Positions 1-7,600 of a DNA stretch of 10,090 bases are shown one piece after another. Position 1 is the first letter of the stretch. Each line of letters opens with the position of its first letter. The stretch comes from JBFLVQ01 sp040758525 (GTDB lineage Bacteria; Acidobacteriota; Blastocatellia; Chloracidobacteriales; JADJPF01): positions 1 to 10,090 of the forward strand of contig JBFLVQ010000333.1 in NCBI GenBank assembly GCA_040758525.1. The letters run 5' to 3'. The translations under genes were made by a program, and so were the position numbers. The notes under the pieces were generated by a model. It saw only the letters and a program-made list of their open reading frames with translations. It made no database searches and had not been told where the DNA came from.

Positions 1-114
1 GGAGGAGCGATTAATAACAACGATGATCCAAATGATCGCGGCAATGATAAAGACAGCCCCGAAGATACTTACTCGTGATATCGTATTGGTACTGCGGTGA
101 AAGATCTGAGCCAC
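1..114 (-). CDS. N-terminal fragment of a membrane-anchored cytochrome, probably ActA-like (alternative complex III)
   Basis: A minus-strand frame opens with GTG at 112-114 and runs off the left edge after 38 codons. It reads MAQIFHRSTNTISRVSIFG, then a hydrophobic segment (about residues 17-34, rich in I, V, A and one W), then NRSS. This opening resembles, from memory, the start of the pentaheme subunit ActA of alternative complex III and related cytochrome c3/c7-type proteins, in which a single membrane anchor precedes exported heme domains. No CXXCH motif falls inside the window, so the heme content is inference. An in-frame TGA lies a few codons upstream of the GTG with no ATG between, and a GAGG sits 8 nt before the GTG, so the start is well defined. 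A promoter at 225-253 could drive it. Other single-anchor exported proteins cannot be excluded. Confidence 0.6.
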   Translation of the reverse strand, partial: MAQIFHRSTNTISRVSIFGAVFIIAAIIWIIVVINRSS

Positions 115-224
115 GGTTGCCGCCTCGCTTCAGCAGGTTCTAGTTTGAACTTGAGGAAGTTATTAATGCTAATTCTCATACGTGTAGCAATCAATTAGCT
201 GACAACCTTATTTATTATTTGGAT

Positions 225-253
225 ATTATGCTGTGTAGACAGTAATGTGACAA
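225..253 (-). promoter_or_regulatory. sigma70-type promoter for the left-edge cytochrome gene
   Basis: Read on the minus strand there is TTGTCA (248-253, five of six matches to TTGACA), a 17-nt spacer, and CATAAT (225-230, five of six matches to TATAAT). Transcription would begin near 218 and leave an untranslated leader of about 100 nt before the GTG at 114. The site lies just past the stop codon of the ribonuclease gene, so the cytochrome gene can be expressed on its own. No activator or repressor site was recognised. Vegetative sigma factors with this consensus are assumed for the host. Confidence 0.5.
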
Positions 254-272
254 CTAAGCGACAAAAGTTTAC

Positions 273-1664
273 TTAAGTGAACAATGGGAAACGATCACGA
301 TAATCAGGTACCGTAACTGACCAACCAAATTTTGTTTCAATCTTCTCCTTCAATGCTTGTGCAGCATCAGGCTCACCATGTGTGACAAAGACTCGTCGCG
401 GTGCCTGATGGAAGGCTGACAACCAGCGTAGCGTCTCTGCATAGTCAGCATGTGCTGAGAGATTTGAGATCGAGGCAATCTCAGCACGTACTGGTATGAT
501 CTCGCCATGAATCTTGATCGTTGGCTCACCTTCAAGCAGTCGTCGCCCACGTGTTCCTTGTGCCTGAAAACCAGCAAATAGTACGGTCGAACGTGGGTCA
601 GGCAGACATTCTTTAAGATGATGTAATACTCGCCCGCCGGTCGCCATTCCTGAAGCAGAGATGACAATACAAGGTTTAGACTGTTTGGTAAGCGCCGTTA
701 CACCACGCTTGCCACCTATACGAAAAGCTTTTGTAGTAAGTGGATTAATATGTTTATCGATCAATTCTCGCATCTCTATGTCTTGATCTTCACGATTATG
801 TAAATAGTGATGCATGGCGGATTGTGCCATAGGAGAATCTAATATCACAGGTAGTACAGGAATGCGCTGCTCTGTTTCAAGCTCGCGTAGATAATAGAGG
901 ATCTCTTGTGTACGCCCTACTGCAAATGCGGGAATAACTAAACGTCCTCCACGTGCCGCAGTACGTATTACAACTTCAGCAAGTTGCTGCTTAGCCGATA
1001 TAGGATCATGTAATCTATTACCATAAGTCGATTCTACTACAATGTAGTCTGCTACTAATACAGGAGTAGGATCATTGAGGATCGGTACATCATAACGGCC
1101 TAGATCGCCACTGAAGACAATAGTAGTTTCACGCTCACCTTCCTTGAGTGTTATGTAAATAAAGCTTGAGCCCAGGATATGTCCAGCAGAGATAAAACGG
1201 AAAGAGAATGCTGGACTGAGTGCAACTTGCTGTTCGTACTGGAACGATCGGAAAAGGCGCAATGCCGCTTTGGCATCCTTTTCAGTATAGAGTGGTAATG
1301 CAGGATGATGTTTAGAAAAGCCCATCTTGTTAGCAAAGCGGGCATCTTCTTCCTGTAAGCGACCAGAGTCTGGCAAAAGAATCTTGCATAACTCGGTTGT
1401 ACCTACACTGGCATAAACTGGACCTTGATATCCTTGACGTACTAACCTTGGCAAATAACCAGTATGATCGATATGTGCATGAGTCAGGATTACTGCATCA
1501 AGAGATGTAATATCAGTCGGCAACGCTTCCCAGTTACGCAGACGCAGTTCTTTCAGTCCTTGAAACAACCCACAATCAAGCATAACTTTTGTACCATCAA
1601 CTGAGAGTACATATTTTGATCCTGTCACGGTCTTGGTTGCGCCTAAAAAATAGAGTTCTGCCAT
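273..1664 (-). CDS. beta-CASP metallo-beta-lactamase ribonuclease (YSH1/CPSF-73-like)
   Basis: The 463-residue protein is a cytosolic zinc-dependent RNA hydrolase of the bacterial beta-CASP family, of the TTHA0252 type. Family members cut RNA endonucleolytically and/or from an end; the substrate here is unknown. Metal-binding motifs are visible in order: HAHIDH at 62-67, a GH pair with H162, SGDLGR with D187, and the final THGE with H429. The beta-CASP signatures are also present: ESTYGNR with E211 (motif A), SGMATGGRVLHHL with H348/H349 (motif B) and SAHAD with H405 (motif C). Length is normal and there is no KH domain. An ATG at 1718 would add 18 hydrophobic residues. I prefer the ATG at 1664, which gives the usual family start MAELYFLGA and has an AGGA 6 nt upstream. 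It is divergent from nrfH; no functional link is evident. Confidence 0.93.
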   Translation of the reverse strand: MAELYFLGATKTVTGSKYVLSVDGTKVMLDCGLFQGLKELRLRNWEALPTDITSLDAVILTHAHIDHTGYLPRLVRQGYQGPVYASVGTTELCKILLPDSGRLQEEDARFANKMGFSKHHPALPLYTEKDAKAALRLFRSFQYEQQVALSPAFSFRFISAGHILGSSFIYITLKEGERETTIVFSGDLGRYDVPILNDPTPVLVADYIVVESTYGNRLHDPISAKQQLAEVVIRTAARGGRLVIPAFAVGRTQEILYYLRELETEQRIPVLPVILDSPMAQSAMHHYLHNREDQDIEMRELIDKHINPLTTKAFRIGGKRGVTALTKQSKPCIVISASGMATGGRVLHHLKECLPDPRSTVLFAGFQAQGTRGRRLLEGEPTIKIHGEIIPVRAEIASISNLSAHADYAETLRWLSAFHQAPRRVFVTHGEPDAAQALKEKIETKFGWSVTVPDYRDRFPLFT

Positions 1665-1670
1665 AATCAT

Positions 1671-1675
1671 TCCTA
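1671..1675 (-). promoter_or_regulatory. ribosome binding site fixing the ribonuclease start
   Basis: On the minus strand TAGGA stands 6 nt before the ATG at 1662-1664. It directly abuts the ATG at 1668-1670 and lies inside any longer reading from 1718. It therefore supports the internal start and argues against the 18-residue hydrophobic extension. Confidence 0.55.
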
Positions 1676-1737
1676 ATAAAAATAGTACTACTACTTGTGC
1701 AATTGTGGTGCCGGTCAAAAATATGGATCTTATTAAC

Positions 1738-1743
1738 TATAAT
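1738..1743 (+). promoter_or_regulatory. possible -10 element upstream of nrfH
   Basis: A perfect TATAAT occurs about 156 nt before the nrfH ATG, in the spacer shared with the divergent ribonuclease gene. The matching -35 position (1715-1720, TCAAAA) is poor. It would leave a leader of roughly 150 nt. A perfect hexamer in AT-rich sequence can occur by chance. Confidence 0.25.
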
Positions 1744-1832
1744 GAGGAGATTTTCGCATAGAGTTGCGGAAAAATCACCAGTCAAACGATTGCCAAATAG
1801 TTTTTCTGCTGCTAGACCGCCTGCTGCTGAGC

Positions 1833-1848
1833 TGGCATAAAAATTGTA
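1833..1848 (+). promoter_or_regulatory. sigma54-like -24/-12 element upstream of nrfH
   Basis: TGGCATAAAAATTGTA matches the sigma54 layout TGGCACG-N4-TTGCA in spacing and in the -24 GG. At -12 it has TTGT instead of the nearly invariant TTGC. Transcription would begin near 1860, about 40 nt before the nrfH start. No enhancer site or sigma54 activator gene is visible in the window, so this is only a candidate. Confidence 0.2.
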
Positions 1849-1898
1849 TATCACTATCTGAGTACTAATCGACAAATAGATTAAAGGTTAAACAGAAG

Positions 1899-2363
1899 AT
1901 GTTATCAAGAATGGTAAGCTCCCGAACAATTGCCAAGATGGTATTAGCAGTGGCAATTGGTGTAGCGACTGGCATGGGTGGTTACACTTTTATCTATGCA
2001 AAAGGCAGTTCCTATCTTATCAATGATCCTAGTGCTTGTGCCAACTGCCATGTTATGCGTGAACATTATGATGGTTGGATAAAGTCTAGTCACCGTGCCG
2101 TGGCAACCTGTAATGATTGCCACACTCCGTCTGGCGCGGTGAGCAAATATCTGGCAAAAGCTTCCAATGGATTCTGGCATTCCTTTGCGTTTACTTCTGG
2201 TAGTTTTCCTGAACCATTACGTATCAAACCACACAATCGTGAGATCACAGAAGGCGCATGCCGAAAGTGTCATGGGGAGGTAGTCGAGGCAATGGTAGAG
2301 ACCCCAAAGGATCAGAGCAAAGTGTCCTGTATACGCTGCCACAGTTCGGTTGGCCATCTGTAA
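1899..2363 (+). CDS. nrfH: cytochrome c nitrite reductase small subunit, tetraheme quinol dehydrogenase
   Basis: This 154-residue NapC/NirT-family protein oxidises membrane quinol (probably menaquinol) and feeds electrons to NrfA. It anchors that enzyme on the outer face of the cytoplasmic membrane. Residues about 12-34 form one hydrophobic anchor without an obvious cleavage site. Four c-type heme motifs follow: CANCH (47-51), CNDCH (71-75), CRKCH (121-125) and CIRCH (144-148). The first is followed by Val-Met, giving the CXXCHXM form in which Met53 can ligate heme 1, as in the structurally known Desulfovibrio NrfH. Length is typical of NrfH and shorter than most NapC proteins. The start at 1899 has AAGG 11 nt upstream, a rather long spacing; ATG at 1911 is a less likely alternative. 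nrfA follows after 41 bp on the same strand, so the two genes form an operon. Confidence 0.93.
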   Translation: MLSRMVSSRTIAKMVLAVAIGVATGMGGYTFIYAKGSSYLINDPSACANCHVMREHYDGWIKSSHRAVATCNDCHTPSGAVSKYLAKASNGFWHSFAFTSGSFPEPLRIKPHNREITEGACRKCHGEVVEAMVETPKDQSKVSCIRCHSSVGHL

Positions 2364-2404
2364 AAATAGTTTTCTCTTTATTAGCCCACTCTTGAGGTGA
2401 ATAG

Positions 2405-3856
2405 ATGACTGAGACTTCCCAAGAATCTTCACAGGGCCGTAGACGCGGCAATCGACTTATTTACACCATTATTGTAGTTGCCGTGCTAGCTGCGGCTGGC
2501 AGCCTGGCACTGATAATCAATATCATGGAGCGTAAGCAAGAGGGAAAAAATCCCTTCTATCGTGTGGTGGAACTAAACGATGAGACAGAAGACCCGGCTG
2601 TTTGGGGCAAGAATTTTCCCTTACAGTTTGATGGTTATTTACGCACTGTGGATCAAGTACGCACACGTTTTGGTGGCAGTGAAGCTGTGCCACGCACACC
2701 GAACCAAAGCGATCCTCGCTCCATTGTTGCACAATCTAAGCTTGAGGAAGATCCGCGCTTAAAGGCAATGTGGGCAGGTTACGCCTTTGCTAAAGATTTC
2801 CGCGAAGAGCGAGGCCATGCCTATATGTTAGATGATCAGACTTTCACAGAGCGCCAGATTGTTGTTAAACAGCCCGGTACTTGTATGCACTGCCATGCTT
2901 CTGTCTATGTTCCTTATAAGAGATTGGGTGAGGGAGATCTCTTCAAAGGTTTTGAGAAGATGAATCAGATGTCTTATGTAGAAGCACGTAAATTAGTACA
3001 GCATCCCGTTACCTGTATAGATTGTCATGCCCCTGATACAATGCAGTTGCGGGTAACACGCCCTGGTTTTATCGAAGGTATACGGGTACTGAAAGCCTCA
3101 CAGGGTATTAGTAACTATGATGTAAACAGAATGGCTACTCGTCAGGAGATGCGTTCTTTTGTCTGTGGTCAATGCCATGTTGAATACTACTTCAAAGGTC
3201 CAGAGAAACGGCTTGTCTATCCTTGGGCCAAAGGTCTTAAGGTAGATGATATCATCTCTTATTATGATGAAGCCAAGCACAAGGACTGGTCACATGCCGA
3301 CACTGGTGCAGAGGTGTTGAAGGCGCAACATCCTGAGTTTGAACTCTGGAGTCAGGGCATACATGCACGCTCAGGAGTGGCTTGCGCCGATTGTCATATG
3401 CCTTATAAACGAGAAGGAGCGCTCAAAATTAGCGATCATCATGTGCGTAGTCCGCTATTGAATATTAATCGTGCTTGTCAGACCTGTCACAAGTGGCCGG
3501 AAGCAGAATTACAACAAAGAGTCGAGATCATACAGGAACGTACTTTCCGGTTGCGTAATCTAGCTATGGATGCACTTAACGATCTGATAAACGATCTCAA
3601 AATCGCCCGTAACGCTGGTAAAACAGATATGGAATTGAATGCTGCACGTGACTTCCAACGTCGTGCACAATTCTATTTAGATTTCGTCGAGGCAGAAAAT
3701 TCTACTGGCTTTCATGCTCCACAAGAGGCAGCACGTATACTAGGAGAATCGATCAATTTCTCTCGGCAAGGACAGCTAGCACTACGCAACAATGGCAATT
3801 TACAGGGTAAATCTGCTGCTACAGCTAAGCAATCTGCACGTAGTGCAGGATTCTAA
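2405..3856 (+). CDS. nrfA: cytochrome c nitrite reductase catalytic subunit, pentaheme, CXXCH-type active site
   Basis: The 483-residue enzyme reduces nitrite to ammonium with six electrons outside the cytoplasmic membrane. Five heme motifs are seen: CMHCH (160-164), CIDCH (204-208), CGQCH (254-258), CADCH (327-331) and CQTCH (358-362). In most NrfA proteins the first, catalytic heme is CXXCK; here His164 replaces the lysine. The remaining active site fits the family: R136 in RGH, E260-Y261 in QCHVEYYF, and K306, Q308 and H309 in LKAQHPE, which cover the calcium site and catalytic Tyr and His. Distal heme ligands likely include H320, H345 and H437 (GFHAP). Residues about 19-40 are hydrophobic with no clear signal-peptidase site, so the protein may stay membrane-anchored. 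GAGGTG 5 nt before the ATG supports the start. The last 30 residues are low in complexity. Confidence 0.95.
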   Translation: MTETSQESSQGRRRGNRLIYTIIVVAVLAAAGSLALIINIMERKQEGKNPFYRVVELNDETEDPAVWGKNFPLQFDGYLRTVDQVRTRFGGSEAVPRTPNQSDPRSIVAQSKLEEDPRLKAMWAGYAFAKDFREERGHAYMLDDQTFTERQIVVKQPGTCMHCHASVYVPYKRLGEGDLFKGFEKMNQMSYVEARKLVQHPVTCIDCHAPDTMQLRVTRPGFIEGIRVLKASQGISNYDVNRMATRQEMRSFVCGQCHVEYYFKGPEKRLVYPWAKGLKVDDIISYYDEAKHKDWSHADTGAEVLKAQHPEFELWSQGIHARSGVACADCHMPYKREGALKISDHHVRSPLLNINRACQTCHKWPEAELQQRVEIIQERTFRLRNLAMDALNDLINDLKIARNAGKTDMELNAARDFQRRAQFYLDFVEAENSTGFHAPQEAARILGESINFSRQGQLALRNNGNLQGKSAATAKQSARSAGF

Positions 3857-3862
3857 TTAACA

Positions 3863-3906
3863 AGATCGCAAAGATTATAATCTTAAAAATATAATCTTTG
3901 CGATCT
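3863..3906. repeat. perfect 17-bp inverted repeat after nrfA, possible terminator
   Basis: The arms AGATCGCAAAGATTATA (3863-3879) and its exact reverse complement (3890-3906) flank a 10-nt loop. The hairpin begins 6 nt after the nrfA stop and lies between convergent genes, where a two-way terminator would be expected. No T-tract follows on either strand, so it is not a textbook intrinsic terminator. It may instead stabilise the nrfHA transcript 3' end or be a copy of a dispersed palindrome. The left arm and loop also contain a self-complementary 14-mer (3871-3884), which offers a competing fold. Confidence 0.7.
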
Positions 3907-4003
3907 CTGTGTCATCTATCGTTAATAAATTATCCCACGCTTGGGTAAGATTAAGTGACTTAAGATCACGTTCGGCTAATTGCCGAGCTGCTTTATTTGA
4001 GTA

Positions 4004-4438
4004 TTACTTGTTTTCTGTCAACCTCTTAATGAAGCCCTGAATCCTTTCTAATGCTGTTTGTGCCGCCGGGCTATTCTTTACTAGCCATTCGGTATTCTGA
4101 AAGGCTAGCGGGTTAAAGTCTTTGCGGATCTGTTCTATAAATGGCTGTATCTTGACATAGAGGAAGAGCCCCTCACCATTGTTTTCAACAAGAAAATCGG
4201 CAGGGGTAATGCCATGTCTAGCAAATCCGTAAACCATCTCCCAATAACTTGTGACCTGTCGGAAAGCCGCATTCATAGGATGCTCAGGATTGGTAAGCTC
4301 TACAACATCTTGGTAGCTCTTAGGCCAAAACTTACTATTAATGGTATTGCGCGATTCGCGCATTACCGCTTCACGACGCAGCTCGTAAAGCCTTAAAGTC
4401 AGTTCTGCATCCTGATAGTCCGGTTTATCTTTTGCCAT
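4004..4438 (-). CDS. conserved-looking hypothetical protein, 144 residues
   Basis: I do not recognise this protein. It appears soluble and cytoplasmic: there is no signal peptide, membrane segment, CXXC pair or nucleotide-binding loop. It is charged and predicted mostly helical by eye. Aromatic-rich stretches that look structured are TSYWEMVYGFARHGI (63-77), followed by a DFLVENNGEGLFLY segment (81-94), and WLVKNSP (118-124). An early paired-charge segment, LRLYELRREAVMRESR (15-30), suggests a long helix. The start is secure: a near-ideal AAGGAG lies 6 nt before the ATG. The gene is convergent to nrfA with 147 bp between stops, and is followed upstream by a 225-bp spacer before the large kinase gene, so it is probably a single-gene transcript. 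Nothing links it functionally to nitrite reduction. Confidence 0.85.
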   Translation of the reverse strand: MAKDKPDYQDAELTLRLYELRREAVMRESRNTINSKFWPKSYQDVVELTNPEHPMNAAFRQVTSYWEMVYGFARHGITPADFLVENNGEGLFLYVKIQPFIEQIRKDFNPLAFQNTEWLVKNSPAAQTALERIQGFIKRLTENK

Positions 4439-4444
4439 ATGTAT

Positions 4445-4450
4445 CTCCTT
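4445..4450 (-). promoter_or_regulatory. strong ribosome binding site of the 144-residue protein
   Basis: On the minus strand AAGGAG stands 6 nt before the ATG at 4436-4438. It is the best Shine-Dalgarno sequence in the window and suggests the small unknown protein is well translated. Confidence 0.8.
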
Positions 4451-4500
4451 ACAAAATTAGAATCTCATTAAAAGCGGGAAAATCCATAACTACATGAACT

Positions 4501-4529
4501 ATACTAGATGCTTCGCTTGCATTTTGCAA
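4501..4529 (-). promoter_or_regulatory. weak candidate promoter of the 144-residue protein
   Basis: Read on the minus strand, TTGCAA (4524-4529) and TAGTAT (4501-4506) are separated by 17 nt, each with four of six consensus matches. An overlapping TATAGT (4498-4503) is a better -10 but sits too far from that -35. The spacer 4439-4663 otherwise shows no gene or clear hairpin terminator for the kinase gene that ends at 4664. Confidence 0.25.
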
Positions 4530-4663
4530 CTATATCACCACAGGTTTACGCGATAAGTTTCCGTACGTTATTATTGTTCGCTACGACTCCCTAACAATGC
4601 GCGCACGTCAATAATCTCAAGATGAAAACGGTCTAGGTCTGTTAGGAGTAGTAAGGAGAAGAG

Positions 4664-7600
4664 TTAGGTTTTAGCAGCGGGGGATAAGGCACAAGCCAGC
4701 GCCTGTTCGATTGTCATTTCGCGTCCGGCTCGCCAGACTGTAATAAATTGTGTGCCCAGCGTGGTCTGCATAATTGCAATATTACGCTCCCGATCGGTAC
4801 GTTCAACAGGTGGTAAGGGTGCGCCTAAAGTTTCCCGTAAAGCTTCAGCCGCGCCACCCAACCAGGCAGCTCGCTCCATTGCTGCTTGTGCACAAGCAAC
4901 GCTGCCCAGCGCATCCAGCACACTGGCCATACGCCATTTGTCGCCTAGTTTCCAATGCATAGCCAGGCTTTTCTGTAATAGTGTCGCAGCACGCTCGTAA
5001 TAGCCTTGGCGTTGTGCAATATTACCAAGAAAATTGAGTGCCCAGGCGATTCCCTCTTTAAATTTAACTTCACGAGACATCTCCAGGCTCTCTTTGCAGT
5101 AGAGATTAGCTTGCTCGTACTCATTACGATAATAAGCAACAATGCCCAGGTTGAGCATTGCCCAAGCGCAGCCTTCTTTATCATCTAGGCGGCGAAAGAG
5201 TGCAAGTGTCTCTTCACACACCCGTTGGGCCTGATCAAAGTCACCTTGTAGCCAGGCGGCAAAACCTATGTAATTGAGTGAGCGGGCAATGCCACGTTTA
5301 TCCTGCAGATCACGCCAGAGTGCCAAGCTCTCCTCGTGCAGAACAATGGCTTTCTCATAATGGCCTTGCTCACGTGCCACACTACCTAAAAACTGTAGTG
5401 AAGAAGCAATACTATGACGATCACCTAGCTCGCGTGCAAGTGCCAGACTCTCTTCCAGCAGTACTTCAGCACGCACATACTCGCATTGTAAGAAAGAGAG
5501 CACTCCTGCTCCAATCAATGCGCGGGTGCGAAAATGCGGTGGTGCATCAGGACTCTGAGCAAGAGTTTCATCAAGCCAACGACGTCCTTCACTGTAGTAA
5601 CCACGCAGATACCAGAACCACCAGATCGCACTTGCGAGTTGTAGTCCTAACGCTGCTTCGCCAAATTTTAGTGTCCATTCAAGCATTGCGCGCAGGTTAT
5701 CATGCTCCTTCTCTAGTCGATCCAACCAGACCTGTTGTCCTGCTTTTGCTAGCTCCAGTTCTGCTCGTTCAGCGAGCAGAAGATAGTATTTTGCATGCTG
5801 ATTGCGTACCACGATCAATTCACCACTACTGGCTAGACACTCCGATCCATATTCACGAATCGTTTCAAGCATAGCAAAGCGAGGCTCATCGCCAGCTTGC
5901 TCACTTTGGCGTAGTAGACTCTTGTCTACCAATGATGCAACACCATCAAGGATATCGATCTCAAGATTGCCTGCGCCATTACAGACTGCCTCGGCTGCCT
6001 CTAAGGTAAAGCCACCGACAAACACGGTAAGCCTTTGGAAAAGGAGCTTCTCTTGATCATTGAGGAGATTATATCCCCACTCAATGGTAGCGCGCATAGT
6101 CTGTTGGCGTAGTGGTAGATCACGTGCGCCGCCTGTAAGCAACTTTAGTCGGTTCTCTAATCGTGCCAACATCGCCTGTGGTGGTAGTAGTTTGATACGT
6201 GCCGCTGCTAGCTCAATGGCAAGTGGCAGGCCGTCTAAGCGATGGCAAATCTCTGCAATAACCCGTCCATTCTCGGCTGTAAAAGTAAAGTCAGGTTTGG
6301 CAGCACGGGCTCGTTCTACAAATAGCGCCACAGATGCGCACTCCAGCAGCGCTTCGGTCGAGAGTGTACGCTCTATATCTGGCAATGCCATAGGCGGCAC
6401 CAGATATTCTCGTTCACCATTGATATGTAATGCTGCCCGACTCGTCACTAGCATCTTTAAGCGAGGTGCTGCCATAAGCAACTGGCCTAATATTGGTGCT
6501 GCTGATAGCACCTGCTCAAAATTATCAAAGAAGAGGAGCAAGTGCTTATCACGCAGAAACTCTTTAAGACACTCAAGCGGTGAATTGCCACCTGCTTCGG
6601 TAACTCGTAGTGTCTGTGCAATGGTAGAAGCAATTAGCTCAGCATCATTAATGGCAGCCAGTGGTATAAAGAAGATACCATTTTCAAATTCACCTAGCAG
6701 TTCTGTTGCGACACGAAGACCCAAACGGGTCTTGCCAGTGCCGCCTGGTCCTGTCAGTGTGAGTAGCCGCACCTCCTCACGCTGCAATAGTTCTGTTACG
6801 GTAGTAACTTCATGGTCACGACCTATGAAAGGCATAACCTGTACAGGTAGATTGTTGGGACAATTTTCAAAAGTAGGAGATTCATCCCAACTACCAGACT
6901 CTTGATGGGCACGCCGTGTCGCAGTATTACGATAGCGAACCGATTGTGTAGAGCGCCGCGTTCGCTTCTGAAACTCTAACTCAAGCTGAAGATTCTTGAG
7001 ATCAAACAGTAGTGCTTGTACAGTCTGATAGCGCTTGCGACGATCCTTAGTAAGCGCTTTCGCCACGATACGCTCTAATTCAATGGGAATCTCCTCTTTT
7101 ACATAGGTCGAGAGTGGTACGAGTGGATCTGTGAGAATTGAGAGAATTGTGTCTGCAGGGGTCTTGCCAAGAAATGGTACACGCCGCGCGGTCATCTCAT
7201 AAAGCACTATTCCTGTGCTCCAGATATCGGTACGGGAATCGAGCTTAAAGCCGCGTGCCTGTTCTGGTGACATATAACGTGCTGTTCCCCATAAGATATT
7301 GGGCGCCGTGCCAACCCCTGTATTATCTGGTTCATTGGTTTGATGAGTGACTTTGGCAATACCAAAATCTAGTACTTTGATATAACCATCCGGGCGTATC
7401 ATTATATTTTCCGGTTTGATATCACGATGTACGATACCAGCATCCTGTGCGGCAGCAAGTGCAGAGGCAAGCTGCACGATCACATTGAGTATTTCTGTGA
7501 GCAGCATCTCCGTCTCGTTCATATGGCGACGTAGAGTAACACCATCAATATATTCAGTAGCGATAAAATGAATTACTCCAACCTCACCAATCTCATGAAC

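Noticed and set aside
1597..1875. Minus-strand open frame of 92 codons overlapping the ribonuclease start
   Set aside because: It overlaps the real ribonuclease N-terminus in another frame, has no ribosome binding site, and its C-terminal half is plainly antigenic to a coding reading. Only the upstream part was kept as a possible remnant.
1719..1898. FNR- or CRP-like dyad upstream of nrfH
   Set aside because: I looked for TTGAT-N4-ATCAA and TGTGA-N6-TCACA forms in the spacer and saw no acceptable match.
2580..2762. Plus-strand 60-codon frame inside nrfA
   Set aside because: It lies in another frame within a gene whose five heme motifs and active-site residues are in order.
3863..3906. Hairpin considered as one unit of a CRISPR array
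   Set aside because: There is a single palindrome with no repeated spacer-separated copies and no cas genes.
5278..5874. Plus-strand open frame of 198 codons opposite the TPR region
   Set aside because: The sequence is low in structure and rich in His and Arg, as expected opposite regular TPR codons. There is no sign of a domain.
6060..6905. Plus-strand open frame of 281 codons opposite the kinase-ATPase gene
   Set aside because: It is serine- and arginine-rich without domains and lies wholly opposite the conserved ATPase coding region, whose motifs are intact. It is a shadow of that gene.
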